Assembly: GCA_024226335.1 (NCBI GenBank)
Contig: JAAELY010000529.1
Location: 27,286 to 91,285 of the forward strand
Direction: 5' to 3'
DNA from: a bacterium
GTDB lineage: Bacteria > Myxococcota_A > UBA9160 > SZUA-336
Length of the DNA: 64,000 bases
This document shows positions 1-8,541 of this stretch, piece by piece (positions within the stretch are counted from its first letter, which is position 1; each line of letters starts with the position of its first letter). A program made the position numbers and the translations under genes. The notes under the pieces were generated by a model. The model was not told where the DNA came from and ran no database searches. It saw only the letters and a list, made by a program, of their open reading frames with translations.

Positions 1-212
1 GCTTTTCCCAGTCCGATCGGTACCGGGAAGAGAGCCTGGCGGAGGGGTCCCGAACGTCTCGAACAGCCTCGCCAGGAGTGTCGTTCGCTTGACAATCGCG
101 CGCCGCCCCATAACCTCGATCGGGAGTCGGCGACGCCGCCGGCCCTTGAGTCACCCTCCCGCAGGACCGATCCAGAGTGAAGTAGAATGCCCGGACCGCA
201 GAACCCGGGCCT
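1..212. other. Intergenic or gene-edge sequence, nothing recognised
   Basis: No open frame with family resemblance. It probably holds the promoter and leader of the patatin-like gene, but I see no confident -35/-10 pair. Confidence 0.4.
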
Positions 213-266
213 TTGGAAGTACTCGCGAACAGATCCGGTCGAATCGGCCGGGCCGAGGAGGGTGAA

Positions 267-1589
267 TTGGGGCTCACGCTGATCCAGCGCAGCTCGGGGC
301 ACAAGCCTCCCAAGAACCCCAAGATCGCCCTGGTACTCGCGGGGGGCGCCGTTACGGGCGGGGCCTTCAAGGTCGGCGGTCTGAAAGCGCTCGACCAGTT
401 TCTCGTGGGGCGCAGCGTCAACGAGTTCGACCTCTACGTAGGTCTATCGGCAGGTGCGTTCCTGGCCACCTCACTTGCCGCGGGCATCACTCCCGACGAG
501 ATGATCGGCGCGCTCGAGGGGACTTCCGACAATCTGGCGCAGCTGCGCCCGATCGATTTCTACAGTCCGAACATCGGCGAAATGCTCGGTCGAACAGCTG
601 TTTTCTCGACGATGCTCGCGGGCTATCTGCCCGGCATGTTGATTGATCTGTTCTCGGTATTGCCCGAGTTGCCTTCGCGCATGGGACCCGCCGCGCGACG
701 TATGATCGAGGAGCCCAGTTACACGCACCTCGAAGCGTTGCTCCTGCAGCTGTACGAGGAAGTGTCTCCGAAGCGTGAGGTTCCGTCGCTGTCGCGGCTG
801 ATTCCATCGGGTCTGTTTGACAACGCACCCCTCGAGCGCTGGCTTGCGAAGAACATGCAGGCCGTCGGAACGCCCAATCACTTTGCGGATTTCTATCGCG
901 AGACCGGACGAAAGCTCTACATCACCGCCACGAATCTGGACACGGCGGAACGGGTGGTGTTCGGTCCCGAGAATGACCACGGTGTTGCCATTTCCGAGGC
1001 GGTGCAGGCCTCGAGTGCGCTACCGGGATTCTTCAAGCCCGCCCGTCTCAACGGCGTGGACTACGTCGACGGGGCCGTGCGCCGCACCGCGAACATCGAT
1101 GTGGCGGTGGAGCAGGGCGCCGACCTGGTCATCTGTTACAACCCCTTCCGCCCCTATCTGAACCTGCCCGATGAGGACGAGGGCAAGGCTCGCAGCTTCC
1201 TGGCCGATCGCGGCATGAGAACGGTCATCAACCAGGTGTTCCGAACCCTTTTGCACACGCGTCTGGCAATGGGCCTGCGTTCCTATCTGCACGACGATCG
1301 CTTCCGGGGCGACATCCTGGTGATCGAGGCGCGCGAGACGGACGAGCAGTTTTTCGACCTCAATCCGCTGGTTTTCTGGAAGCGGGCTGACGCAACGCGG
1401 CACGGCTATGAGTCGGTCCGCCGCACGCTGCTCGATTCCGAGGAGGTGCTGAGCGAGGTCCTGGACCGCTACGGTCTGGAATTCCGCGTTCCTGAAGCCG
1501 AGCGCGCGGCACCCTCATCGGAGGACCGCGAAGCTGCTCCCGGCTCCGAGCCAAAACTTCGAGTCGTCCGGAATCGCGAGGCCGGCTGA
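267..1589 (+). CDS. Patatin-like phospholipase family protein
   Basis: Predicted acyl-ester hydrolase of the patatin family (Ser-Asp dyad). A Gly-rich oxyanion segment (LAGGAVTGGAFKVGG) is followed by the nucleophile elbow GLSAG, and the DGA motif supplies the catalytic Asp. The reading frame is open from a TTG at 213. I prefer the TTG at 267 because AGGAGGG lies at 256-262, just upstream, and no clear ribosome site precedes 213. This gives about 440 residues, longer than a bare patatin domain. The tail after the DGA region is charged and probably an accessory segment. No signal peptide or membrane helix is evident. The gene stands alone and is followed by a hairpin at 1614-1638. The family assignment is firm; the lipid substrate is unknown. 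Confidence 0.88.
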   Translation: MGLTLIQRSSGHKPPKNPKIALVLAGGAVTGGAFKVGGLKALDQFLVGRSVNEFDLYVGLSAGAFLATSLAAGITPDEMIGALEGTSDNLAQLRPIDFYSPNIGEMLGRTAVFSTMLAGYLPGMLIDLFSVLPELPSRMGPAARRMIEEPSYTHLEALLLQLYEEVSPKREVPSLSRLIPSGLFDNAPLERWLAKNMQAVGTPNHFADFYRETGRKLYITATNLDTAERVVFGPENDHGVAISEAVQASSALPGFFKPARLNGVDYVDGAVRRTANIDVAVEQGADLVICYNPFRPYLNLPDEDEGKARSFLADRGMRTVINQVFRTLLHTRLAMGLRSYLHDDRFRGDILVIEARETDEQFFDLNPLVFWKRADATRHGYESVRRTLLDSEEVLSEVLDRYGLEFRVPEAERAAPSSEDREAAPGSEPKLRVVRNREAG

Positions 1590-1613
1590 GCGCACGCCGC
1601 CCTGTTGAGGTCA

Positions 1614-1638
1614 AAAGCCCTGAATCTAGAAGGGCTTT
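1614..1638 (+). terminator. Candidate terminator hairpin after the patatin gene
   Basis: AAAGCCCT (1614-1621) and AGGGCTTT (1631-1638) form a perfect 8-bp stem around a 9-nt loop, 24 nt after the patatin stop. No long T-run follows, so termination strength is uncertain. Confidence 0.5.
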
Positions 1639-1742
1639 CCCATCTTGCCGGGGAGTTGCACCCTTGAGGCGAGATTCTGCACGTGCTAGAATGCGCTCCA
1701 GGTCGACCGTATCGCGCCTCCGGCACTGGATCTGCGGAACTT

Positions 1743-2498
1743 ATGTGCACCCTGATTCTTCTGGATCGTGTCGTGCGCCAGTTTCCCATCGTCGTGGCTG
1801 CGAATCGGGACGAGTTCTTTGCACGGCCGGCGGGTCCTCCCGCCATCAGTGCTGAAAACGAAGCGGGTCGGCCAAAAATCATTGCCCCCCAGGATCTCGA
1901 AGCTGGGGGCACCTGGATGGGATTGAATTCGGCCGGCTTGTTCGTCGGACTCACAAATCGACCGACGGAAGCAATTCGCGAGAATCGCCGCTCTCGAGGC
2001 CTGCTGGTACGGGATGCCCTGAGCGCCAATCGCGCAATTCAGGTCGCTGACGAGATGAAGGAGAGGAAAAACCGCGTGGAGGGGACGTACAACCCATTCC
2101 ATCTGCTCTACAGCGATGGTTCCCAGGCGTTCCTGACGTGGCTCGACGAGACGGGTGTCCGTACCCGGGAACTCGAACCCGGCGTCCATGTGGTCTGCAA
2201 TCGCGACGAGGACGATCCCAGTTCGGCCAAGACCGCAAGCATACGCCGAGCGGTGGAGGCGATTCCCCTCTCGGACCCGATCGAAACGGTTCTGAAGGGG
2301 CTCACAAAGGTGCTGGGATCCCACCCGAATCCGGACCGCCCGCTCGAGAATGCCTGCGTCCACACGGCCGAATACGGCACCCGCTCTTCTTCCCTGATCG
2401 CCGTGGGCGATTCGGGGTCGATCTACCGCTACTCGCACGGCGCCCCGTGCGAATCAACATACGAAGATATCACTCGCCTGCTGGATGAACTCCACTAG
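1743..2498 (+). CDS. TANGO2/NRDE family protein
   Basis: 251-residue protein of the NRDE (TANGO2-like) family. It opens with the family's N-terminal Cys (MCTLIL) and carries the NRDE signature in AANRDEFFARP. A second NRDE-like segment (VVCNRDEDDPSS) occurs mid-protein. Members are Ntn-hydrolase-fold proteins whose biochemical role is poorly settled; the eukaryotic homologue is linked to lipid and haem handling. The frame is open from 1683, but the ATG at 1743 places the conserved Cys at position 2 as expected. It precedes a small Cys-rich gene and a radical SAM gene on the same strand. Family certain, function not. Confidence 0.85.
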   Translation: MCTLILLDRVVRQFPIVVAANRDEFFARPAGPPAISAENEAGRPKIIAPQDLEAGGTWMGLNSAGLFVGLTNRPTEAIRENRRSRGLLVRDALSANRAIQVADEMKERKNRVEGTYNPFHLLYSDGSQAFLTWLDETGVRTRELEPGVHVVCNRDEDDPSSAKTASIRRAVEAIPLSDPIETVLKGLTKVLGSHPNPDRPLENACVHTAEYGTRSSSLIAVGDSGSIYRYSHGAPCESTYEDITRLLDELH

Positions 2499-2522
2499 GC
2501 ATCGAACGATCGAGGTACGGAA

Positions 2523-2843
2523 ATGAGACGAATCGGAAGCAACCTGCGCCCAGCGGATCAGAAGCCCCAGCGGAATCTCCGCAACATCATTCGTTACAAC
2601 GACAAAGAGAAGCCGCGTAACGACTATCCGAAGCGCATCATCTCGCCAACGCTCCCCAAGGAGTGCTGCAAAGACGAGAATCGCGATCTCGTCGGCAACA
2701 TCAAAGAGATCGACGGTTTCAAGTTCTGCTACAAGATCTGCCGCGAGTGCGGACATGCGGTTCGCTATTTCTACCCGGCGATCACGACCAATGACGAGGC
2801 CGTCCGCGAGTACCGCGCCTGGAAGCGGTACATGGTTCAATAG
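2523..2843 (+). CDS. Small Cys-rich (zinc-ribbon-like) hypothetical protein
   Basis: 106-residue basic protein that I do not recognise. It has a CC pair at residues 48-49 and a C69-x3-C73-x2-C76 cluster (CYKICRECGH), most like a small metal-binding knuckle. The N-terminal 40 residues are rich in Arg, Lys and Asn. There is no membrane segment or signal peptide. The ATG start follows a weak purine-rich stretch. It lies 24 nt after the TANGO2-like gene and 53 nt before the radical SAM gene, so co-transcription is likely. Coding character is supported by codon usage similar to its neighbours. Confidence 0.65.
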   Translation: MRRIGSNLRPADQKPQRNLRNIIRYNDKEKPRNDYPKRIISPTLPKECCKDENRDLVGNIKEIDGFKFCYKICRECGHAVRYFYPAITTNDEAVREYRAWKRYMVQ

Positions 2844-2896
2844 AACCGGTATTCCCGCCCAGCGAGACGACCGAAGCGCTTCGGGGAGACGACCCG

Positions 2897-3934
2897 TTGT
2901 CCACGGTTTCTGAACGGTTTTCCATCCTGCGAGAAGAGTTGCGCTTCCTCACACCGCGCAAGCTGTACAACCGCGCGATGGAAACGATCGGGCCCAAGCT
3001 CAAACTGACCCGGCTTCCATACGGCCCGACCAAGATCACGGTCGAGTCGGGAAACGTGTGCAATCTGCGCTGTCCGCTTTGTCCCACGGGCCAGGGTGAT
3101 CGCAATACGGCCCGGGGCATGATGCCCTACGAGACTTTCGAGAAGCTGCTCGACCAGGCGGGGAAGGATCTGATCACGGTTCGGCTCTACAACTGGGGCG
3201 AGCCGTTGCTCAACAAAGACCTGATCCGCATGTGCGAACTCGCGTATGCCCGGCGCGTGTCGGTGAAGATCTCGTCCCACCTGAACAACCTGACCCCCGA
3301 ACTGGCCGAGAGCCTGCTACGGGCAAAGGTGAAGAAGATCTACATCTCCGCCGACGGTGCGACCCCCGAGAGCTACGCCATTTACCGAAGGGGTGGCGAC
3401 TTCGAAACCGTGATGAACAACATCAAGATGCTCATCGCCATGAAGAAGCGGATGAAGGCGCACTTCACGCGCGTCATCTGGCTTTTTCACGTATTCAGTC
3501 ACAACGAGCACGAAGTCGGGACCGCCCGCAAGCTCGCTGAGGATCTGGGAATCAAGTTGCAGCTCAATGTCGCGCGTACCGACATGGGCAAGGAGATCTT
3601 CGAGACCGCCGAACAGGCGCTGGAGCGAGACGGCCACTGGTTGCCGACAGATGACGAGTTCTGTGCCTACGATCGCGACGAAAAGCAGGCGCAACGTGAG
3701 GTCATGTGCACGCTGCCCTGGAAGGACTCAGCCGTGAATTGGGACGGTAAGGTCCTGGCGTGCTGCAGTGTGTTCAATGAAGAGCACGCGTTTGGTGACA
3801 TACACGAGGCGTCTTTTCGCGAAGTCTGGAACGGCCAGGCCTACGTAGAGGCACGCCGCGAAATCGTCGGTCAGTCACCTACGCAGGACACAATCTGCAA
3901 GACCTGCAAACACAACGGCTATCTGTTCGCGTAG
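2897..3934 (+). CDS. Radical SAM/SPASM domain protein
   Basis: 345-residue radical S-adenosylmethionine enzyme. The [4Fe-4S] cluster motif CxxxCxxC is at C55, C59 and C62 (CNLRCPLCPTG), followed by a TIM-barrel-like region with a GEPLLNK glycine motif. A C-terminal SPASM-type Cys set (CTLPW, LACCSVF, CKTCKHNG) suggests auxiliary Fe-S binding. The start is a TTG preceded by GGGGAG. SPASM enzymes modify peptides, proteins or sugars, and the substrate cannot be named here. The upstream 106-residue Cys-rich protein is a possible partner, but that is only a positional inference. Confidence 0.85.
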   Translation: MSTVSERFSILREELRFLTPRKLYNRAMETIGPKLKLTRLPYGPTKITVESGNVCNLRCPLCPTGQGDRNTARGMMPYETFEKLLDQAGKDLITVRLYNWGEPLLNKDLIRMCELAYARRVSVKISSHLNNLTPELAESLLRAKVKKIYISADGATPESYAIYRRGGDFETVMNNIKMLIAMKKRMKAHFTRVIWLFHVFSHNEHEVGTARKLAEDLGIKLQLNVARTDMGKEIFETAEQALERDGHWLPTDDEFCAYDRDEKQAQREVMCTLPWKDSAVNWDGKVLACCSVFNEEHAFGDIHEASFREVWNGQAYVEARREIVGQSPTQDTICKTCKHNGYLFA

Positions 3935-3948
3935 TCGTCCGGCTCGTA

Positions 3949-5172
3949 TCAGGGACTGAGTTCGAACGCGAGAGGGTTTCGCAGCAGAGACCCGTCCGCT
4001 CCATCGATCCATTCGGTCTTGTCGTTCAGCCGTCCGTAGAACTCCAGTTCGCGACGCGCACGCCTCCGCTGCTGTGAACGCTGCGTCAGGCCGAGCGACG
4101 ACGCCTGGCCCGGGTCCAGTAGCGAGACGCCCGATTTGTCCAGGCGCACGGGTCGAAGCGCCGGCAGTTCGAGTCGTTCGAGCTGATGGGCTTTGATCCA
4201 CACCTCTTGCGCCTGTTCCTCCGGAAGATCGAAATGGATGCACTTTGCGTCGCGTCGCGTCCGGACGACCCAGGCCTCGCCCACGTGTTCGACATGACGC
4301 CCGAGCTTGAAGGCGGCGTTGGCGGCACGCCGGGCGTCGCGTTGTCGAATCTCGCGGAACGCGGATAGGATGAATTCAATGGCCTCGTGAACCTCCTGGC
4401 GATCTGCATTCGCTCCCAGGTAGAGGCGCAGGAAGCGCACGCGCTCGCTCGTGCTCAGACACGGTTCGCGCCGGACGAGCTTCGCCAGAAGAGTGAGACC
4501 GCGCTCGCGCCGAAGCGGCTTGCCCACCGAGCAGCGCTCGAAGTCGATGAGCGCGAAGTGTCCATCGGCAAAGACCAGGAAGTTGTTCGTCGAGTAATCG
4601 TCCTGATCGATTCCCGCATCGTGGACCTGTCGTGTGAAGACCGCGAAACTCTCGATCAGGGCGCGTCGACGCTCGGGTGAGAGTTCCGGGTCGCGGATCT
4701 CGGCGCGGACGTCGCGCGCCGGAAGCTCCTGGATGACCGAGAAGCTGCGCGAAAGGATGCCGAATCGGCGCTCTTCTCCGACCGCGAGCGGGACGGCTGC
4801 TTCGAAGCCCCGTTCCACCACCTGGCGGGCAATCTTCGACTCGCGTCGCGCCTTCGACGGCCGAAACGCGTAGCGCCAGCGCTGGCCGCGCGGCAGGCTG
4901 AAGACCTTCACGAACAGGCCGGGCTCCTCGCCAGCCGCTGCCAGGCGATACAGGCGTTTGCGCCCACCGGCTTCGCGCGCGACACTGCCCGGGCCGCTCA
5001 ACACGGCATCGGGATCGGAAAGCAGGGTGCGCAGTCGCGGAGACGGCTCCCCTTCCACCCACCAGCGCAAGCGTGTCCCTTTCAAGGGAATGGTACCGGG
5101 GCGCGTTTCAACGCCGGCACCGACGGAACGAGTCGCAGTTGAGTCTCGACCACGGTCTGCGAAGGCTAGCAA
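3949..5172 (-). CDS. Lipopolysaccharide kinase (WaaP/InaA-like) family protein
   Basis: 407-residue protein with a divergent protein-kinase fold like that of WaaP, KdkA and InaA. The catalytic loop is visible as DAGIDQDDYSTNNFLV, and the metal-binding Asp as ALIDFERC. The N-terminal half has a Lys-containing glycine-poor nucleotide-binding lobe typical of LPS kinases. Predicted role: phosphorylation of a heptose or Kdo in LPS core, or of another envelope substrate. The TTG start at 5172 has TGGAG about 8 nt upstream, inside the first codons of folC. An internal start is possible. It converges with the radical SAM gene. Confidence 0.78.
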   Translation of the reverse strand: MLAFADRGRDSTATRSVGAGVETRPGTIPLKGTRLRWWVEGEPSPRLRTLLSDPDAVLSGPGSVAREAGGRKRLYRLAAAGEEPGLFVKVFSLPRGQRWRYAFRPSKARRESKIARQVVERGFEAAVPLAVGEERRFGILSRSFSVIQELPARDVRAEIRDPELSPERRRALIESFAVFTRQVHDAGIDQDDYSTNNFLVFADGHFALIDFERCSVGKPLRRERGLTLLAKLVRREPCLSTSERVRFLRLYLGANADRQEVHEAIEFILSAFREIRQRDARRAANAAFKLGRHVEHVGEAWVVRTRRDAKCIHFDLPEEQAQEVWIKAHQLERLELPALRPVRLDKSGVSLLDPGQASSLGLTQRSQQRRRARRELEFYGRLNDKTEWIDGADGSLLRNPLAFELSP

Positions 5173-5174
5173 AA

Positions 5175-6464
5175 ATGAAGCTCCAAACGCTGCAGGATGC
5201 CGAACTCTACCTGGACGGTTTCGTCAATCGAGAACGTCAGGTGAGCTACGACTACGAGCGCCTGGGACTGGGGCGGATCGAGGCGCTACTCGGAGCGCTC
5301 GGGAATCCGCACAAGGGACTGCCTTGTATTCACGTCGCCGGGTCCAATGGCAAGGGTTCTGTGGCGTTGGCCGCCGAGCAGCTCCTGCGTGCGGCCGGCT
5401 GCCGGACCGGAACATTTACTTCTCCCCACCTCGAATCGTGGCGAGAGCGCTTTCGCATCGCCGGCGAGCCGGTCCAACCCGAGCGACTGGTCGAGGCGTT
5501 GAACGCGATGCAACCGGGCCTGGAGCGACTGCGGGCGGATCCGGCGCTCTGTCCGAGTTTTTTCGACGTATCGACAGCCCTCGCGCTATGGCTGTTCCGC
5601 GAGTCCGGCGTCGACGCGGGCGTCATCGAGGTCGGGCTCGGCGGCCGGATTGATTCCACGAATCTGGTGGAGTCGTCGGTTGCGGTCGTGACGTCGATCG
5701 AGCTCGAACACACCGACAAGCTCGGCGATACACACGAGCAGATCGCCAGCGAAAAGGCGGGCATCGCCAAACCCGGAGTTCCCCTGCTTCACGGACCGCT
5801 CAGTCCCGAAGCCTGGGGCGCGGTGGCCGCGGCAGCTGTCGCCCAGGATGCGCCGCTGGAAGAAGTCGAGTTGCGCGAGTCCGTGCTGGACGCGAACGGC
5901 GTGCGCTTTCAGATGGCGGATGGTCGAACCGTTCACAGTGGCGTGCTCGGCGATCACCAGGCGACCAATCTGGCCCTGGCGATCCGCGCGGTGGAACTCT
6001 TCCTGGGGCGCGATCTCAGTGCGAAGGAACTCAGCGCGCTCGCCGATCTGAAGTTACCGGCGCGTCAGGAGCGCATCGGTCGGGTGATTCTCGACTCCGC
6101 GCATACGACCGGAGCGGCCGCATCACTGGCTCGCACACTCGATCGCATCGCGCCTTCGGACCCGCGCGTACTCGTGGTTTCGATCTCCAGCGACAAGGAC
6201 GCGGCCGGAATGCTTCTGGAACTGGGGCGCGGTGCGCGCGCATGCGTGGTCACCACCGTGGAACCGACTCGTTCCCGGGATCCCGAGGAGTTGCTGCCGA
6301 TCGCCTGGGCTTCGGGGATCGAACAGGTCGAGGCCGTGCCCGAACCGATCGCTGCGCTCGAGCGTGCACTCGAACTGGCGGGCGAGGATGCGTGGCTGGT
6401 CGTGGCCGGATCCGTGTATTTCGCGGGAGCCGTCCGAGAGCATTTATTGGCAAAGGTGCAGTAG
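5175..6464 (+). CDS. folC: Bifunctional dihydrofolate/folylpolyglutamate synthase
   Basis: 429-residue Mur-ligase-family enzyme that adds Glu to dihydropteroate or folates. The P-loop GSNGKGS is at residues 56-62, followed by the family's TSPHLESWRER segment. GLGGRIDSTN and the SIELEHTDKLG stretch (ligase Mg/ATP site) follow, and the C-terminal ligase domain begins near LPARQERIG. The reading frame is open from 5073, but the ATG at 5175 fits the family N-terminus and has GAAGG nine bases upstream. Its start is only 2 nt from the start of the divergent kinase gene. Confidence 0.93.
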   Translation: MKLQTLQDAELYLDGFVNRERQVSYDYERLGLGRIEALLGALGNPHKGLPCIHVAGSNGKGSVALAAEQLLRAAGCRTGTFTSPHLESWRERFRIAGEPVQPERLVEALNAMQPGLERLRADPALCPSFFDVSTALALWLFRESGVDAGVIEVGLGGRIDSTNLVESSVAVVTSIELEHTDKLGDTHEQIASEKAGIAKPGVPLLHGPLSPEAWGAVAAAAVAQDAPLEEVELRESVLDANGVRFQMADGRTVHSGVLGDHQATNLALAIRAVELFLGRDLSAKELSALADLKLPARQERIGRVILDSAHTTGAAASLARTLDRIAPSDPRVLVVSISSDKDAAGMLLELGRGARACVVTTVEPTRSRDPEELLPIAWASGIEQVEAVPEPIAALERALELAGEDAWLVVAGSVYFAGAVREHLLAKVQ

Positions 6465-6515
6465 ACTGCGCGCGCGCCACTCGGGTGCGCGTTTCTGGAA
6501 CTGGAGGTATTGGCG

Positions 6516-7580
6516 GTGGCGTTGATTCGAAAAAAGACAGGAAACTTCCTCGAGGATTTCCGGCTCGGCCAGGTATTTCGCCACAAAGGCGGCCGCACGA
6601 TCAGCGAGGGTATGACCGCCCACTTCACGGATTTCTCGTTCACCGCAAATCCGCTGCACAAGAACCTGCGTTACGCGCAGATCTACGGCTACGACGCGAT
6701 GCCGGTGACCAGCGGTCTGGTGATGGTGGTCGCGTTCAGTCAGACGGTCGAGGACATCAGCGAGAACGCGCGGGCAAATCTCGAGTACATCGACATGCGT
6801 TTCGGTGCGACGGTCTACGTCGGTGACACGATTGAGACCGAGACTGTGATTCTGGGTGTCAAGCCTTCTAGTAGTCGTCCAGAACTGGGCGTCGTCCACG
6901 TGCAGAGCGTAGCCCGCAAGCAGACCGGCGAGATCGTGTTGGCCTACGAGCGCAAGGTCCAGGTCTTCAAGGACGACATGGATGCCGAACTCGATGCTGG
7001 ACAGATAGAAGCAACCTCGGTTGATGTGGAGCTGGAGCTGCCCGCGTACGATCCCAATGCCGGTTATGCCGAACTCGCACATCTGTCGAATGACGACACC
7101 TACTTCGAGAGCTTCAATCCCGGCGATACGATTGAACACTCGCGCGGACGCACGATGACCGACGAGCACATCTTTCTCACGGGCATGCTCGACAACACCT
7201 CACAGGTGCACTGCAACCAGGCGATGATCGACCGCGACCCGGATCGCTATCTGGGCGGGCAGCTGGTCGTATTCGGTGGCATCCCCTTTACGCTTTGTCT
7301 GGGGCTCTCGAGTCCCGACATCTCAGACAACAGTCTGGGCGATGTGCGCTACGCGACCGGCAAACACACCGCGCCGATCTTCTCGGGCGACACGGTCTTC
7401 ACCTCGACCGAGATCACGGGCAAGCGCGACTATCCGGGGCGCGACGACCTGGGAATCATCGAAGTCAATCTGCGCGGTCACAAGTTTCAGCGCGACGGAG
7501 GCGACGAGAAGCGCGTCGAGATCTTCTATCTCGAGCGCGAGATCGCGATCAAGCGACGCTCGCACTACGCCAAAGGCTGA
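6516..7580 (+). CDS. Tandem MaoC/hotdog-domain hydratase (mesaconyl-CoA hydratase-like)
   Basis: About 354 residues with two hotdog domains. The first starts at NFLEDFRLGQVFRHKGGRT and the second at TYFESFNPGDTIEHSRGRT. Both have the MaoC-type entry followed by a long hydrophobic helix. The two-domain layout and length match beta-methylmalyl-CoA dehydratase/mesaconyl-CoA hydratase, though other 2-enoyl-CoA hydratases share it. A TTG at 6510 is possible, but the GTG at 6516 is better placed 8 nt after GGAGG (6503-6507). It follows folC by about 50 nt. The exact acyl-CoA substrate is unproven. Confidence 0.8.
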   Translation: MALIRKKTGNFLEDFRLGQVFRHKGGRTISEGMTAHFTDFSFTANPLHKNLRYAQIYGYDAMPVTSGLVMVVAFSQTVEDISENARANLEYIDMRFGATVYVGDTIETETVILGVKPSSSRPELGVVHVQSVARKQTGEIVLAYERKVQVFKDDMDAELDAGQIEATSVDVELELPAYDPNAGYAELAHLSNDDTYFESFNPGDTIEHSRGRTMTDEHIFLTGMLDNTSQVHCNQAMIDRDPDRYLGGQLVVFGGIPFTLCLGLSSPDISDNSLGDVRYATGKHTAPIFSGDTVFTSTEITGKRDYPGRDDLGIIEVNLRGHKFQRDGGDEKRVEIFYLEREIAIKRRSHYAKG

Positions 7581-7602
7581 ACGCGGCGGGAGCCCTCCCG
7601 AG

Positions 7603-8532
7603 CTACGGCGTGAGGCCTTCGATGCGCCCGTACGCGCGCAAGACCTGCAGTGTGTGCAGGGCTTCGTGCCCGCGCCAATCGCGCAGCGCCTGTTGCCAGG
7701 CCTCGGGATAGGCCGGTCCCCAGCTCCAACGCGGTTCCCAGTAGCCTTGCTCGCTCTGACGCGCGATCTCTTCGTCGAGGCTCGCCTCGATTTCGTCGGC
7801 GAGGGACTCGGCGAGCCAGGCTTCCGGGGACTCGGCGAGCCACCAGACCGGAAAGTGCCCGCTTGCCAGGGCGGCCGGGTCGAGATCGAGGATGCGCCGA
7901 GCATCACTGCGCAGACGCGTCTCGATGGCAGCGCGAACTTCGCCCGGAGTCACGGCTCCGAGGCGCAGATAGCACAGGGAAACATAGGGAGGCGGCGCTC
8001 CGGCGATATTCTGGAGCCGCTCCAAGGCCAGGGAGGTCAGCGTTTTCAGAAGGGCCGCGGGAATCTGCTCGGCGTGCTCGTGGAAGAACGCGATGATGTC
8101 GGCGTCCGGATTGCCCCAGACATCCTCGGGCCCCAGGGTTCCCGAGTCGCTGCGCTCCCACCACGGAGCATGGGGGTGCTCGTTCACCTGCGCAGGCACG
8201 TCTCGCCAGCCGGGTCGCTCGGGCTCGTAGCGGGCCATCAGATAGTCCAGAGCGCCACGCACCAGCGGCTCGTCTCCGGAGGCGCCGACCGGGCGTAGGA
8301 AGTAGAAGGCCGTCGCCGTTGCCGATGCCGAAGAAAGCGGCAGGCGCAGATCGGGTTCCAGGGCGTTGCCGAAGCCGCCATCGGAGTTCTGGTAGGCGGC
8401 GAGTTCCGACAGGACATCGCGTTTTTCGCCGCCCTCGAATTCCGCCAGAAACAGCGCGCGGTCCACAGGTCGCCCGTGGTCGAGCAGGTAGGTGCGCGCC
8501 CGTTCGAAGCTCCCGGTGTCGAGTTTCTTCAC
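7603..8532 (-). CDS. Alpha/alpha-toroid protein with prenyltransferase/squalene-oxidase-type repeats
   Basis: 309-residue protein with a QNSDGGFGN motif (QW-like repeat of terpene cyclases and prenyltransferases) near residue 48. Helical repeats follow (FYFLRP, ALDYLM, SLCYLRLG). I see no DxDD or DDxxD catalytic motif, so cyclase activity is not supported; the fold may serve binding or a non-terpene reaction. The GTG start lies 9 nt after the SDR stop, so the two genes are probably co-transcribed. It converges with the MaoC gene. No signal peptide is present. Confidence 0.7.
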   Translation of the reverse strand: MKKLDTGSFERARTYLLDHGRPVDRALFLAEFEGGEKRDVLSELAAYQNSDGGFGNALEPDLRLPLSSASATATAFYFLRPVGASGDEPLVRGALDYLMARYEPERPGWRDVPAQVNEHPHAPWWERSDSGTLGPEDVWGNPDADIIAFFHEHAEQIPAALLKTLTSLALERLQNIAGAPPPYVSLCYLRLGAVTPGEVRAAIETRLRSDARRILDLDPAALASGHFPVWWLAESPEAWLAESLADEIEASLDEEIARQSEQGYWEPRWSWGPAYPEAWQQALRDWRGHEALHTLQVLRAYGRIEGLTP

Positions 8533-8541
8533 GTCGCCCGC

